Positions 1-8,541 of a DNA stretch of 64,000 nucleotides are shown in pieces. The stretch is from positions 389,793-453,792 of the forward strand of contig NZ_JANQBB010000005.1 in NCBI RefSeq assembly GCF_024721975.1. The letters run 5' to 3'. The notes beneath the pieces were generated by a model. The model was not told the DNA's origin and did not search any database. It saw only the letters and a list, made by a program, of their open reading frames with translations. Source of the stretch: Paenibacillus endoradicis (GTDB lineage Bacteria; Bacillota; Bacilli; Paenibacillales; Paenibacillaceae). Every line of letters begins with the position of its first letter. Within the stretch, counting starts at the first letter, position 1. The translations under genes and the position numbers were made by a program.

Positions 1-534
1 AGGTGTTAATGAGAGGAAATATAAGTACGCTAGTAATAAGATGATTTTAATAAGTCCTTCTAAGACAGTATGCCCGACTTTGCTTTCGAACATATTTTGA
101 AAAATGAGCTCTTCTAATAGAGCAGGAACTGCAGTGAAGATTAGTTTGCCGAAAACAAATGATAGAACGCCAATTGCTGCTACACTTAGTACCATACCAA
201 GATTGAATTTCCCTTCATTTTTGGCAGCTTTAGCTCGTTCTTTCTCTTTTTCCTCTTCGGTCATTTCATCCATTTGATCTTCTGCATACGCATCCGCAGA
301 ATAATTAAGATGCTGAGACCCTTTTGCACTAGATTCAACAATACCAACGACTCCACGAACGAAAGGGATTTTTTTGAGTTTTTGAACCCAACTTGTATAC
401 GTTCTAGGAACCTCTAAATATTCTATTTCTTTATTTTTTCGACGAACGGCAGTTACATTTACATGTTTACCTTGAAACATTACGCCCTCAATGACGGCTT
501 GTCCGCCATAAATACTACGAGAATTGTCTGACAA
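1..534 (-). CDS. yqhQ: YqhQ-type DUF1385 membrane protein (3' part outside window)
   Basis: 178 residues are visible, starting at a TTG (534-532) preceded by an AAGGAGAC ribosome site 8 nt upstream. The N-terminus contains the family hallmark GGQAVIEGVMFQG, followed by a charged stretch rich in Glu/Lys and a hydrophobic segment around residues 118-140. This is the DUF1385 family; its biochemical role is unknown, and it is predicted to sit in the membrane. The position directly before yqhR and aroQ matches the Bacillus/Paenibacillus gene order. The ORF begins upstream of all annotated ATG choices, so an ATG-only caller would shorten it. The C-terminal part runs off the left edge of the window. 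Confidence 0.9.
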   Translation of the reverse strand, partial: MSDNSRSIYGGQAVIEGVMFQGKHVNVTAVRRKNKEIEYLEVPRTYTSWVQKLKKIPFVRGVVGIVESSAKGSQHLNYSADAYAEDQMDEMTEEEKEKERAKAAKNEGKFNLGMVLSVAAIGVLSFVFGKLIFTAVPALLEELIFQNMFESKVGHTVLEGLIKIILLLAYLYFLSLTP

Positions 535-723
535 GAAAAAGTCTCCTTCCTATGCTACGATCTATTGTTCTATTGTACTTGATTTTAATGTATATTGCCA
601 ACGACTTGATAACAACATACCATCGACTAGCAAACGGTAAATCTCCTGAGTTACTTTCGTAGACGATTAAGAATAGTTGGAATTATCCATACTAGAACAA
701 TATAACTAAGGGAGGTAAGTTCC

Positions 724-1218
724 ATGAATACAATATTTCAAAATTTCAAGCGAACAGGTGTGACAAAGCCGCTAGCTTATGCATTGTATATTGGTTTTTT
801 TGCAGGATTGTTCTGGAGTTGTATAAGAATGATAAGTTATTATTGCAACTTCACTAGTGAACCCGTGTCGTTTCTAATACGCAATTGGTTAAGTAATGAG
901 CAAATCACGAGCGGCTTTGGTCAGACGCTAGGTAGTCTTTCTTTTATCGCATTTTCAATAGTAGCAAGTCTCATGTATATGTGGTTTTTTCGTAATTTGA
1001 TTGGACCTTGGCCAGGTTTGTGGTATGGACTAGGATGGTGGGGAATTCTGTTTGGACTTGGACCTTTATTTGGATTTACTCATATTCAAACAGGCGTTGG
1101 ATTTACATTAGCACTTACAGATTTGTGCCTATTTGTGGTATGGGGATTATTCATTGGATACTCTATTGCATTTGAATTCACAGATGAAGCATCACGTGAG
1201 CCGGCAAAAGCGTCTTAA
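724..1218 (+). CDS. yqhR: YqhR-family conserved membrane protein
   Basis: 164 residues with an ATG start behind a GGGAGGT ribosome site. About four hydrophobic segments are visible (roughly residues 20-45, 70-92, 97-120 and 125-150), so this is an integral membrane protein. The function is not known. It lies between the divergent yqhQ and the downstream aroQ, the usual place of yqhR in Bacillaceae and Paenibacillaceae, which is the main support for the name. A partner role with YqhQ would be a guess. Confidence 0.8.
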   Translation: MNTIFQNFKRTGVTKPLAYALYIGFFAGLFWSCIRMISYYCNFTSEPVSFLIRNWLSNEQITSGFGQTLGSLSFIAFSIVASLMYMWFFRNLIGPWPGLWYGLGWWGILFGLGPLFGFTHIQTGVGFTLALTDLCLFVVWGLFIGYSIAFEFTDEASREPAKAS

Positions 1219-1314
1219 CCAACTAACTTTGACTTCTCAAAACGCCCGTTTTTGTGGTAAAATGTCAAAGGCTCATTGTATGAGCTATTGAAGGCAATTT
1301 GGGAGGTGCATAAC

Positions 1315-1761
1315 GTGCATCGTATTGACGTGTTAAATGGACCAAATCTTAATATGCTTGGTATTCGTGAACCTGGTATTTACGGAGATGTATCTCTCTC
1401 AGCTATTGAGCAAATGATTACTGAAAAAGCCTCACAACTAGGGGTTCAAGTTAGTTTCTTTCAAACAAACCATGAAGGCGCAATGATTGATCGTATTCAT
1501 GCAGCTTATGGAAATGTAGATGGAATTATTATTAACCCTGGTGCATGGACACACTATAGTTATGCTATTCGTGATGCACTTAGTACGGTTTCTCTCCCTG
1601 TTGTAGAAGTCCATATTTCCAATATACATAAGAGAGAAGCTTTCAGACATCACTCTGTAATCGCACCGATTGCAGTAGGACAAATCGCTGGCTTTGGACC
1701 AATTGGTTACACATTGGGGTTAGAGGCACTAGCAACACAAATATCCCAAACTAAAGATTGA
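1315..1761 (+). CDS. aroQ: 3-dehydroquinate dehydratase, type II
   Basis: Type II dehydroquinase, third step of the shikimate pathway (3-dehydroquinate to 3-dehydroshikimate), cytoplasmic dodecamer in the family. Visible signatures: NGPNLNMLG at the N-terminus, the active-site loop with GIYG (catalytic Tyr), [26 protein letters not shown], and [17 protein letters not shown] with the catalytic His. The reading frame is open from 1276, but GTG at 1315 is the likely start: it follows GGGAGGTG by about 6 nt and gives 148 residues, the normal family length. Followed by the peptidase gene in the same direction. Confidence 0.95.
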   Translation: MHRIDVLNGPNLNMLGIREPGIYGDVSLSAIEQMITEKASQLGVQVSFFQTNHEGAMIDRIHAAYGNVDGIIINPGAWTHYSYAIRDALSTVSLPVVEVHISNIHKREAFRHHSVIAPIAVGQIAGFGPIGYTLGLEALATQISQTKD

Positions 1762-1835
1762 ACAAATGATTTTTGAAATGACTACGAAGTATTATATCGT
1801 GATCACAAACGAAAGTTTGAAAGAAGGTATTAACC

Positions 1836-2909
1836 ATGACAAACCCAAGAACACAACAACTTCACACTCTATTAGAGGCGAAGCAATTAGAAGCAATCAT
1901 CATTGATAGCCCAATAAACAGACGTTATCTTAGTGGTTTTACAGGCTCAGCAGGTACATTATTGTTGACGACATCTGCGTCATATCTATTAACGGACTTC
2001 CGTTATCGTACACAAGCGGCAGAGCAGGCAAAAGGCTATCAAGTACTTGAGTATATGTCACAACCAATGGTTGAAATTAGAACATTGCTTCAAAAACTTG
2101 GTATAAACAAAGTGGGATTTGAACAAGATCATATTTCATTTGCTCAATATAAACAATGGGAAAATGAACTTGCAGGTATTGAACTTAGTCCAACCGCAGG
2201 TCTTGTTGAACAAATTCGTATGATTAAAGATCAAGCTGAGCTTCAAATTATTCAAGAAGCAGCTGATCTTGCTGATCGTACCTTTGCTCATATATTGAAT
2301 TACATTAAGCCAGGTGTTAGGGAATTAGATATCGCACTAGAGATGGAAATGTTTATGCGTTCTAACGGCGCAACAAGTTCTTCTTTTGAGACGATCGTAG
2401 CTTCTGGTGAACGTTCTGCATTACCTCATGGTATTGCCAGCGAGCGTATTATCGGCAATAATGAATTTGTTAAATTAGATTTTGGTGCTTACTATAAAGG
2501 ATACTGTTCAGATATTACTAGAACAGTTGTTGTAGGTAAGCCTACTGAAAAACATCTAGAAATTTATAATATCGTACTTGAAGCACAATTGAACGCCCTA
2601 GCAAACATTAAGCCAGGTGTGACAGGTGTACAAGGCGATGCATTTGCTCGAGATGTTATTACAAAATACGGATATGGTGAGCTGTTCGGACATGGTACAG
2701 GACATGGCATCGGGATGGAAATTCACGAAGCACCTAGACTATCTCGCTTCAGCGATACAATATTAACACCTGGAATGACGGTTACAGTCGAGCCTGGTAT
2801 TTACATCCCTGGTTTTGGTGGTGTAAGAATCGAGGATGATATCGTAATTACTCATACAGGCATTCAGATACTTACCAAGTCAACAAAAGAACTAATTTTA
2901 TTGAATTAG
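1836..2909 (+). CDS. Xaa-Pro dipeptidase-like M24 metallopeptidase
   Basis: 357 residues with the two-domain M24B layout: an N-terminal creatinase-like domain ([17 protein letters not shown]) and a C-terminal pita-bread domain. All five metal ligands can be placed: two Asp in [17 protein letters not shown], His in [14 protein letters not shown], Glu in [13 protein letters not shown] and Glu in [11 protein letters not shown]. It should be a cytoplasmic dinuclear-metal enzyme that cleaves X-Pro bonds. It corresponds to the yqhT position of Bacillus, immediately before efp, with 26 nt between the two genes. Confidence 0.92.
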   Translation: MTNPRTQQLHTLLEAKQLEAIIIDSPINRRYLSGFTGSAGTLLLTTSASYLLTDFRYRTQAAEQAKGYQVLEYMSQPMVEIRTLLQKLGINKVGFEQDHISFAQYKQWENELAGIELSPTAGLVEQIRMIKDQAELQIIQEAADLADRTFAHILNYIKPGVRELDIALEMEMFMRSNGATSSSFETIVASGERSALPHGIASERIIGNNEFVKLDFGAYYKGYCSDITRTVVVGKPTEKHLEIYNIVLEAQLNALANIKPGVTGVQGDAFARDVITKYGYGELFGHGTGHGIGMEIHEAPRLSRFSDTILTPGMTVTVEPGIYIPGFGGVRIEDDIVITHTGIQILTKSTKELILLN

Positions 2910-2935
2910 AAACTTATTTCAGGAGGGAATCATTC

Positions 2936-3493
2936 ATGATTTCAGTAAACGATTTTAAGACAGGCTTAACAGTTGAAGTAGAAGGCGATATTTTCACAGT
3001 AGTAGAATTCCAACACGTTAAACCTGGTAAAGGCGCAGCGTTTGTACGTTCGAAAATGAAAAATCTTCGTAATGGTAACACAGTAGAAAGAACTTTCCGT
3101 GCAGGTGAATCAATCGGTCGTGCGATCATTGAAAACCGTGAAGTACAGTACTTATACGGTGCTGCTGGTGAGTATTCATTCATGGATAATGAAACTTATG
3201 ATCAATTCACTTTAAGTGAATCACAACTTGAGTGGGAATTGAATTTCTTAAAAGAAAATATGAATGTAAATATTACTAGCTACCAAGGAGAAATTCTTGG
3301 TATTCAACTTCCAAACAGTGTTGATTTGAAAGTTGTTGAAACAGAACCAGGCGTGAAAGGTAACACTGCTCAAGGTGCTACTAAAAATGCTAAGCTTGAA
3401 ACTGGACATAACGTTCAAGTGCCATTGTTCATTAACGAAGGTGATGTGCTTCTAGTAGATACTCGTGAAGGTAAATACATCTCTCGTGCATAA
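2936..3493 (+). CDS. efp: elongation factor P
   Basis: 185 residues, full length for EF-P, with an AGGAGGG ribosome site. EF-P binds the ribosome between P and E sites and relieves stalling at polyproline. The KOW-like N-terminal domain carries the exposed loop [15 protein letters not shown], where the tip Lys is the position modified in Bacillus. OB-fold domains II/III follow, ending in [17 protein letters not shown]. It is the last gene before a strong terminator. Confidence 0.98.
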   Translation: MISVNDFKTGLTVEVEGDIFTVVEFQHVKPGKGAAFVRSKMKNLRNGNTVERTFRAGESIGRAIIENREVQYLYGAAGEYSFMDNETYDQFTLSESQLEWELNFLKENMNVNITSYQGEILGIQLPNSVDLKVVETEPGVKGNTAQGATKNAKLETGHNVQVPLFINEGDVLLVDTREGKYISRA

Positions 3494-3506
3494 TTAGTAA
3501 CTAACG

Positions 3507-3535
3507 GCTGCTTGAACTATTCAAGCAGCTTTTTT
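3507..3535 (+). terminator. Rho-independent terminator after efp
   Basis: GCTGCTTGAA / TTCAAGCAGC stem with a 3-nt loop followed by TTTTTT. It closes the yqhR-aroQ-peptidase-efp unit. Confidence 0.93.
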
Positions 3536-3565
3536 AATATAACTGTATTCATTAAATGCAATGGG

Positions 3566-3574
3566 TGATATAAT
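3566..3574 (+). promoter_or_regulatory. extended -10 promoter of lysC
   Basis: TGATATAAT, an extended -10 (TGnTATAAT), lies 65 nt before the lysC start and just after the efp terminator. The -35 region is weak. There is only about 100 nt between terminator and gene, too short for a lysine riboswitch. Confidence 0.55.
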
Positions 3575-3639
3575 ATATAACCGTATGCATATATAATTAA
3601 AGGTTTAACTACCTATGTCAAGGTTGGGAGTGAGCAGCT

Positions 3640-4893
3640 TTGTCTTTGATCGTGATGAAGTTTGGTGGTAGTTCCGTGGGAACCCCCGAGAGAATGCAAC
3701 GTGTTGCACAACGAATCATAGAAAGACAGCAAGAAGGAAACGATATTGTAGTTGTTGTGTCAGCTATGGGTGATACAACAGACGATTTGATTGAACAATC
3801 AAAATTGTTAAATTCAAATCCATCTGCAAGAGAAATGGATATGTTACTTACAGTAGGAGAACAAATTTCTATCGCACTTCTTTCGATGACGATTGAAGCT
3901 TCTGGCGGTAAAGCTAAGTCCTTTACTGGATGGCAAGTTGGTATGAAAACTGATTCCGTACATGGAAAAGCAAAGATTGTAGAGATTCAGCCTGAACGTT
4001 TACAAGAAGCGTTGAAACTCGGTTATGTTGCAGTTGTTGCTGGATTCCAAGGTGCAAGTGAAGCAGGAGAAATTACGACTCTAGGTCGTGGTGGTTCTGA
4101 TACAACCGCAGTGGCACTTGCTGCGGCGATTAATGCTGATATTTGTGAAATATACACTGATGTTGATGGTGTATATACAACTGATCCGCGCGTCGTGAAA
4201 AATGCTCGTAAGCTTGATGAAATTTCATATGATGAAATGCTTGAGCTTGCGCATCTAGGTGCAGCAGTATTACATCCTAGAGCAGTTGAATATGCGAAGC
4301 ATAATAATGTACAGTTAGTCGTTCGTTCAAGCTTTACAAAGAATGAAGGCACAAGCGTGAAGGAGGAAGCGATTATGGAACAAGGCGTAGTTGTTCGCGG
4401 TATTGCCTTTGATAAAAATGTAGCAAGAATTACAATCAATGGCGTGGAAGATGTTCCAGGTGTATTAGCGAATGTGTTTGGTGCACTTGCAGATAATGGA
4501 ATTGATGTTGATATTATCGTTCAAAGTGGAACTCAAAATGGTAAGGCTGATTTTGCCTTTACTCTTGCTAGTGGCGATAAAGATAAAGCAATTTCAGTTA
4601 TCGAAGGCATCAAAGATATAGTTCCATATCGTGAGACAATTTCAGAGGACAATCTTGTAAAAGTATCTATCGTAGGTGCTGGCATGGTAAGTAATCCTGG
4701 AGTTGCTGCAAAAATGTTCGCAACTATTTCTTCACTAGGAATTAGCATTAACATGGTGAGCACTTCTGAAATTAAATGTTCATGTGTAATTAGTGCTGAA
4801 AAACTTAATGAAGTAGTTGTTGCTTTGCACACAGCCTATGGTCTAGATGCAACAGAACAAGCTTTTGTAGGTGGACCATCTGAAAGAAGATAA
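3640..4893 (+). CDS. lysC: aspartokinase (lysine-sensitive type, alpha subunit)
   Basis: 417 residues. It phosphorylates aspartate in the first step of the Lys/Thr/Met and diaminopimelate pathways. The kinase domain opens with IVMKFGGSSVG and contains GRGGSDTTAVALA and the YTDVDGVYTTDPR substrate region; two ACT repeats follow from about residue 260. The TTG at 3640 (MSLIVMKFGG) fits the family N-terminus better than the ATG at 3655. A strong internal GGAGG-ATG at codon 246 suggests a separate beta chain, as in Bacillus subtilis aspartokinase II. It forms a single-gene unit between two terminators. Confidence 0.95.
   Translation: MSLIVMKFGGSSVGTPERMQRVAQRIIERQQEGNDIVVVVSAMGDTTDDLIEQSKLLNSNPSAREMDMLLTVGEQISIALLSMTIEASGGKAKSFTGWQVGMKTDSVHGKAKIVEIQPERLQEALKLGYVAVVAGFQGASEAGEITTLGRGGSDTTAVALAAAINADICEIYTDVDGVYTTDPRVVKNARKLDEISYDEMLELAHLGAAVLHPRAVEYAKHNNVQLVVRSSFTKNEGTSVKEEAIMEQGVVVRGIAFDKNVARITINGVEDVPGVLANVFGALADNGIDVDIIVQSGTQNGKADFAFTLASGDKDKAISVIEGIKDIVPYRETISEDNLVKVSIVGAGMVSNPGVAAKMFATISSLGISINMVSTSEIKCSCVISAEKLNEVVVALHTAYGLDATEQAFVGGPSERR
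4375..4893 (+). CDS. lysC: internal, in-frame start: aspartokinase beta subunit
   Basis: Inside lysC, AAGGAGGAAGCGATT precedes an in-frame ATG at 4375, which is codon 246 of the alpha frame. Translation from it would give a 172-residue chain made of the two regulatory ACT domains. In B. subtilis the alpha2-beta2 aspartokinase II makes its beta chain in just this way, from about the same codon. That the site is used here is inferred from the near-perfect ribosome site and its position. Confidence 0.65.
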   Translation: MEQGVVVRGIAFDKNVARITINGVEDVPGVLANVFGALADNGIDVDIIVQSGTQNGKADFAFTLASGDKDKAISVIEGIKDIVPYRETISEDNLVKVSIVGAGMVSNPGVAAKMFATISSLGISINMVSTSEIKCSCVISAEKLNEVVVALHTAYGLDATEQAFVGGPSERR

Positions 4894-4911
4894 ATAGCTA
4901 TTATATAAATA

Positions 4912-4968
4912 GGAGTTTCTGTCGCTAGCTCGTTAACATAACGAGTTAGAACGGAAACTCTTTTTTTT
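4912..4968 (+). terminator. terminator after lysC
   Basis: Long stem: GGAGTTTC ... GGAAACTC enclosing AACTCGTTA-type inner arms (CTCGTTAACATAACGAG), followed by TTTTTTTT. It separates lysC from the convergent comB-like gene. Confidence 0.88.
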
Positions 4969-4986
4969 CATAGTTTCGATAAGTTT

Positions 4987-5727
4987 CTAATTGTACGTTT
5001 CATTACTCGACTTAACGACGACAACCCCATTAAGATATACGGGCACAATATCGTACACATCAAGCCGCGCACAATCTTCAATATCAGATGTCATGTCAAG
5101 TTCTTGTAAACGATTCCCTGATAAACCTCGGCTAATAACTTCAGCAATATCACTTTTATTATGTTCATATAAGGCAAGCATTGCTTTGCCAAAATCATCA
5201 ATTTGTAGTATATAATCAGTATTTTTACTATGTTCTACTAAGTGGGCTAATATATAACCTGCACATAATCCATCCTCTATTGTAAATTGATCGTGACTAC
5301 CCGCACATAGAATGACAAGGTCATTGTTACTATTTAGCGCGGCATTGGCGCATGCTTTTGCATTGTTTAGACTTGCAATGTATATGTTTGATGCTCTCTT
5401 AGAGCGATGAATGGCTCTCGTTCCGTTCGTAGTTGTAAGAATGACTCTTCGATCTATTAGTTGTGAACTTCGATATTCTAAAGGTGAATTTCCATAATGA
5501 AATCCTGAAATTCGCTTACAAAATCTTTCCCCTCCAAGTATATCGTGCTCTTTATATATTTGTTTTGCATCCATTACTGTCTCTACTGGAATGACACAAG
5601 TTGCACCCGATGCTAAGGCACTCACAATGGAGCTAGATGATCTGAAAACATCGATAACTATTGCAGTTTTTCCAATAAACTTCCCCTGATGTGCTTCACT
5701 TGCATTGGAAATAACTTGTACTCTCAT
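4987..5727 (-). CDS. 2-phosphosulfolactate phosphatase family protein (ComB-like)
   Basis: 246 residues from ATG at 5727, which follows AAGGATT by about 6 nt (the open frame extends two codons upstream to a TTG). The ComB fold is supported by VIDVFRSSSSIVSALASGA near the N-terminus, ILGGERFCKRISGFHYGNSP, the strongly conserved TTTNGTRAI, and IEDGLCAGYIL. The family hydrolyses 2-phosphosulfolactate in coenzyme M or sulfolactate synthesis; no comA or comC homologue is visible nearby, so the true substrate here is open. It interrupts the usual efp-to-spoIIIA order and runs against its neighbours. Confidence 0.82.
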   Translation of the reverse strand: MRVQVISNASEAHQGKFIGKTAIVIDVFRSSSSIVSALASGATCVIPVETVMDAKQIYKEHDILGGERFCKRISGFHYGNSPLEYRSSQLIDRRVILTTTNGTRAIHRSKRASNIYIASLNNAKACANAALNSNNDLVILCAGSHDQFTIEDGLCAGYILAHLVEHSKNTDYILQIDDFGKAMLALYEHNKSDIAEVISRGLSGNRLQELDMTSDIEDCARLDVYDIVPVYLNGVVVVKSSNETYN

Positions 5728-5881
5728 AAACAATCCTTCTTTCTATCGCTCACCTACATATTGATATTCTATGCATGAATTATTAGGCAGGTGTCAATCC
5801 CAAATACAACTTTAATAGCAATTAGTAACTTAGTATTTACCATTCTCTCTAGCAAGCTATTAAAACGTATGAAATAAATAG

Positions 5882-5910
5882 GGATATTTTTGAAAAGACA
5901 AGCATAGACT
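5882..5910 (+). promoter_or_regulatory. sigma-E-type promoter of the spoIIIA operon
   Basis: ATATT at 5884-5888 and CATAGACT at 5903-5910 are separated by 14 nt. The sigma-E consensus is KMATATT-N14-CATACAnT, so only one base of the -10 and one of the -35 differ. It sits about 40 nt before the spoIIIAA start, and spoIIIA is a known mother-cell sigma-E operon. Confidence 0.72.
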
Positions 5911-5949
5911 TGTATCGTCAAGAGCAATTTGTAGGGAGTGACCATTACG

Positions 5950-6918
5950 ATGTTAGCAGATATTGTTCAGCTACTTCCAATTGAGATAAAAAAGATGCTG
6001 GAGAAGTTACCTGCGGACATGAAGAACAGCATCGAAGAAATAAGAATCCGTGAACACAGACCATTAGAAATTACGCTTCAAGGTAACTTCTATTATGTAA
6101 CTGAAGCAGGTCAACAAGAGAAAGATTCAAGATTAGCCTATCACCCAACGACAGAGCAATGTCGCAAATTACTTGAGAAAATCACAAACTATTCTCTGTA
6201 TACGATGGAAGAAGAATTACGACGAGGTTACATTACAGTAGCAGGTGGACATCGAATTGGTATTGTTGGACGAACGATATTGGATGGTGGCTTTGTAAGA
6301 GGAATACGTGATATTGGCGGATTCAACATAAGAATTGCGCGAGAAGTGATAGGGGCATCTAAGCAATTATTGCCCAAGCTATTTTCACCGATGCGTGGTG
6401 GTCTTCAATCCGTACTGATTATATCTCCACCGCAACAAGGTAAGACAACGATATTACGAGATATTGCTAGATCGTTAAGTTATGGTGATGGACAAAGACG
6501 ATTACCAATGAAAGTCGGAATTGTAGATGAACGTTCAGAAATTGCAGCTTGTGTAAGAGGGATTCCAACATTTGATGTAGGACCTCGAACAGATGTCATG
6601 GATGCTTGTCCTAAGGCAGAAGGGATGATGATGCTACTTCGATCGATGTCACCTGAAGTAATTATAGTTGATGAAATTGGACGAGTAGAAGATGCGGTAT
6701 CGATACGAGAGGCAGCACATTCTGGAGTGAAGGTGATCGCTACGGCCCATGCTTACGATGTGTTAGAAGTACTTGGACGACATGAAATTATGAGACTTAT
6801 TGATGAAAAAGTATTTGCTAACATTATTGAACTGCGGCGCAGTGAAAAAGGGTTTATGCATCGCATTGTACCAGTAGAAAAGGCAAGAGAAGAATTAGCT
6901 AAAGATTTTGTACTGTAG
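5950..6918 (+). CDS. spoIIIAA: stage III sporulation protein AA (ATPase)
   Basis: 322 residues from ATG 5950, chosen over the in-frame GTG 5938 because AGGGAGTGA then has normal spacing. It is a secretion-type AAA ATPase of the mother cell that energises the SpoIIIA-SpoIIQ channel feeding the forespore. The Walker A PPQQGKTTILRDIA lies near residue 165, Walker B is VIIVDEIGR, and HAYDVLEVLGRHEIMRLI follows in the C-terminal part. First gene of the spoIIIA operon, unusually separated from spoIIIAB by about 470 bp of tandem repeat. Confidence 0.96.
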   Translation: MLADIVQLLPIEIKKMLEKLPADMKNSIEEIRIREHRPLEITLQGNFYYVTEAGQQEKDSRLAYHPTTEQCRKLLEKITNYSLYTMEEELRRGYITVAGGHRIGIVGRTILDGGFVRGIRDIGGFNIRIAREVIGASKQLLPKLFSPMRGGLQSVLIISPPQQGKTTILRDIARSLSYGDGQRRLPMKVGIVDERSEIAACVRGIPTFDVGPRTDVMDACPKAEGMMMLLRSMSPEVIIVDEIGRVEDAVSIREAAHSGVKVIATAHAYDVLEVLGRHEIMRLIDEKVFANIIELRRSEKGFMHRIVPVEKAREELAKDFVL

Positions 6919-7103
6919 AGGTAGTTCAATAAGCGAACTTTGATAACAATGATTAGCTTCGAAGTGTATTCGACATCGAATATGAAGCGAACTTGGGAAG
7001 TCCGGTACGCATGTACCAATAACGTACATTTGCGTTTCCTCCTCCCACAAGTAGCGCTTCATCTTCTTGGCTCTGAAAGGCCGCTTTTTGAACCTTTATT
7101 GAT
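6917..7103 (+). repeat. 187-bp structured repeat, tandem copy 1
   Basis: Begins AGAGGTAGTTCAATAAGCG and ends near GCTTTTTGAACCTTTATTG; the ends are imperfect inverted repeats (GTTCAATAAGCG against GGTTCAAAAAGCGG). Inner palindromes are CTTCGAAGTGTATTCGA/TCGAATATGAAG and GGTACGCATGTACC. It starts on the last base pair of the spoIIIAA stop codon and is followed head-to-tail by copy 2. It lies inside the transcribed operon. Confidence 0.9.
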
Positions 7104-7290
7104 AGAGGTAGTTCAATAAGCGAACTTTGATAACGATGTTTAGCTTCGAAGTGTATTCGACATCGAATATGAAGCGAACTTGGGAAGTCCGGTACGCATG
7201 TACCAATAACGTACATTTGCGTTTCCTCCTCCCACAAGTAGCGCTTCATCTTCTTGGCTCTGAAAGGCCGCTCTTTGAACCTTTATTGAA
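7104..7290 (+). repeat. 187-bp structured repeat, tandem copy 2
   Basis: Same length and phase as copy 1, differing at only a few positions (for example CGATGTTTAGC for CAATGATTAGC, and CTCTTTGAAC for CTTTTTGAAC). The near-identity points to recent tandem duplication or gene conversion. Confidence 0.9.
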
Positions 7291-7369
7291 AGAGGTAGTT
7301 CAATAAGCGAACTTTGATAACAATGATTAGCTTCGAAGTGTATTCGACATCGAATATGAAGCGAACTTG
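7291..7369 (+). repeat. 187-bp structured repeat, partial copy 3
   Basis: Only the first 79 bases, up to GAAGCGAACTTG, are present; the sequence then runs into AGGAAGGTGG, the ribosome site of spoIIIAB. The partial copy therefore forms the 5' leader of the spoIIIAB reading frame. Confidence 0.88.
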
Positions 7370-7386
7370 AGGAAGGTGGATGGATA

Positions 7387-7905
7387 ATGATTAAACTGTT
7401 GGGTGCCTTACTGATTCTGTTCTCTGGAACGGCAGTTGGTTTTTTGCAAGCTGCAAAGTATGTGGATCGAGCTAAAGAATTACGAATTCTCATACATGCA
7501 TTGCAACGCCTAGAGACAGAAATCAATTATGGACGAACACCTTTACCAGTTGCTTGCCTCGTTACAGCAGAAGCAACTGAACAACCTATACGCGAACTTT
7601 TTCAGATTACCGCAGATTTGCTGCAAGGGGAGCAAGAACTATCGTTAAATGAAGCTTGGAGTATAGCGGTAGAACAATGTTGGTCCAACACTTCGATGAA
7701 AATACGAGAGAAAGAAGTTTTGCTTAGAATGGGCTCTGTGCTTGGCATGAGTGACTCAGAAGATCAGCAGAAACATCTACAACTTGCTCAATTACAATTG
7801 AAAACAGAAGAAGTAACAGCTAGAGAAGAACAAGATAAATTTGTAAGAATGTGGAGAAGTTTGGGGGCATTAGGGGCTGTTCTAATTGTGATATTGATGG
7901 TGTAA
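7387..7905 (+). CDS. spoIIIAB: stage III sporulation protein AB
   Basis: 172 residues, the normal length, with a GGAAGGTGG ribosome site. A hydrophobic N-terminal segment (about residues 2-22) and a C-terminal membrane segment (about 153-171) flank a helical cytoplasmic part containing LIHALQRLETEINYG. SpoIIIAB is a membrane subunit of the mother-cell side of the feeding-tube apparatus with similarity to GspF-type secretion proteins. It follows the repeat array, not spoIIIAA directly. Confidence 0.94.
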   Translation: MIKLLGALLILFSGTAVGFLQAAKYVDRAKELRILIHALQRLETEINYGRTPLPVACLVTAEATEQPIRELFQITADLLQGEQELSLNEAWSIAVEQCWSNTSMKIREKEVLLRMGSVLGMSDSEDQQKHLQLAQLQLKTEEVTAREEQDKFVRMWRSLGALGAVLIVILMV

Positions 7906-7914
7906 GAGGGGTAG

Positions 7915-8121
7915 ATGATAAAGATGGATGTGACAGCAATATTTCAGATTGCAGGAGTAGGCATTATTATTGCGATTATACATTCTGTATTGAAACAAAT
8001 GGGAAAAGAAGATATGGCGCATTGGGTGACTGTAATGGGTTTTGTAGTAGGACTATTCATGGTTATTGATCTACTTGGAGAGCTATTTCAAGAAATTAAG
8101 GCGATTTTTCTATTTCAGTAG
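7915..8121 (+). CDS. spoIIIAC: stage III sporulation protein AC
   Basis: 68 residues with two membrane segments. The family signature IFQIAGVGIIIAIIH and the ending KAIFLFQ are clear. ATG 7915 lies very close to AGAGGGG, so ATG 7924 may be the true start. SpoIIIAC is a small integral membrane subunit of the SpoIIIA complex. Confidence 0.93.
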   Translation: MIKMDVTAIFQIAGVGIIIAIIHSVLKQMGKEDMAHWVTVMGFVVGLFMVIDLLGELFQEIKAIFLFQ

Positions 8122-8526
8122 GTGAACACTGTGGAAATCATTCAAATTGTAGGACTTGGTTTAATAGCGACGATCCTCGTCTTAGTCCTTAAAGAGCAGA
8201 AGCCGATGTTCGCTTTTCTTATTACAACATTTACAGGTGTGTTCATCTTTCTATTAGTCATTGGAAAAATTGATGCTGTAATTACTGTAATAAATGAGCT
8301 GGCGACGAAATCCGGAATTCCCGATATTTACTTAAAAACAGTGCTCAAAATAATTGGGATCGCTTATATTGCAGAATTTGGTGCCCAAATGGTGAGGGAT
8401 GCTGGACAGGAAAGCATTGCTTCAAAAATCGAGTTTGCTGGGAAAATATTTATATTAGTACTAGCAATACCTATCATAAATGTCATTATCGAAACATTGC
8501 TATCGTTACTTCCTATGGGAAGTTGA
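8122..8526 (+). CDS. spoIIIAD: stage III sporulation protein AD
   Basis: 134 residues starting at GTG immediately after the spoIIIAC stop; GTG 8131 is an alternative with a better spaced TAGGTG. The motifs EIIQIVGLGLIATILVLVLK, KIIGIAYIAEFGAQMVRDAG and SKIEFAGKI match the family closely. It is an integral membrane subunit of the SpoIIIA channel, probably translationally coupled to spoIIIAC. Confidence 0.93.
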   Translation: MNTVEIIQIVGLGLIATILVLVLKEQKPMFAFLITTFTGVFIFLLVIGKIDAVITVINELATKSGIPDIYLKTVLKIIGIAYIAEFGAQMVRDAGQESIASKIEFAGKIFILVLAIPIINVIIETLLSLLPMGS

Positions 8527-8541
8527 TAGGAGGAAGAGCGG

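Noticed and set aside
3536..3639. Lysine riboswitch upstream of lysC
   Set aside because: Only about 100 nt remain after the efp terminator, and no aptamer-like helices are present.
6953..7526. Minus-strand open frames of 88-128 codons across the spoIIIA repeats
   Set aside because: They are created by the tandem repeat itself and repeat the same peptide; no ribosome sites and they run antisense to spoIIIAB.
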